Of a stretch of 5,540 nucleotides of DNA, positions 5,540-5,540 are shown piece by piece. Source of the stretch: an uncultured Oscillospiraceae bacterium. Its GTDB lineage: Bacteria; Bacillota; Clostridia; Oscillospirales; Oscillospiraceae. The position numbers were made by a program, and so were the translations under genes. Under the pieces are notes generated by a model, which searched no databases, was not told where the DNA came from, and saw nothing but the letters and a program-made list of their open reading frames with translations. The stretch lies in contig CAKUKL010000117.1 in assembly GCA_934662925.1 (NCBI GenBank), positions 1-5,540 on the forward strand. Reading direction: 5' to 3'. Within the stretch, counting starts at the first letter, position 1, and every line of letters starts with the position of its first letter.

Positions 5540-5540
5540 G

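Noticed and set aside
1..5540. CRISPR array, tRNA or rRNA gene, insertion sequence or attachment site
   Set aside because: No spaced direct repeats, cloverleaf-like sequences, transposase frames or flanking duplications were seen anywhere in the window.

Overview
This is a GC-rich bacterial window with short intergenic gaps, purine-rich Shine-Dalgarno sites (AAAGGAG, GGAGGT, GAGGGGG) and genes packed with 1-4 base overlaps. The gene families (a Trep_Strep/MptD-type ECF S component, an ATC-hydrolase family protein, a Clostridia-style AraC regulator) suggest a high-GC member of the Firmicutes, most likely a gut Clostridia/Oscillospiraceae-type organism. That assignment rests on family recognition and composition, not on a database search.

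Layout: (1) 1-1511, plus strand: the 3' part of a metallo-beta-lactamase-fold hydrolase gene (its start lies outside the window), followed with an ATGA overlap by a complete 233-aa gene of the L-2-amino-thiazoline-4-carboxylate (ATC) hydrolase family. (2) 1537-1566: a strong hairpin terminator serving the convergent transcripts. (3) 4349 down to 1583, minus strand: a three-gene energy-coupling factor (ECF) transporter operon in the order S component (194 aa), T component (242 aa), fused double ATPase (485 aa), with successive genes overlapping by 1 and 4 bases. (4) 4350-4502: a relatively AT-rich divergent promoter region holding a chain of overlapping inverted repeats. (5) 4503-5495, plus strand: a 330-aa AraC-family regulator with a C-terminal double helix-turn-helix, closed by a classic rho-independent terminator at the window edge.

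How the genes may work together: S, T and both ATPase halves form a complete, self-contained ECF importer with its own substrate-binding membrane subunit. The divergent AraC regulator shares the promoter region and is the obvious candidate for ligand-dependent control of the importer, possibly sensing the imported molecule. The substrate cannot be read from sequence. The two hydrolases at the left converge on the importer and form a separate transcription unit, so a shared pathway is only a possibility. The points most worth following up are the unknown-substrate ECF/AraC module, the chained palindromes in the control region, and the coupled MBL/ATC-hydrolase pair.
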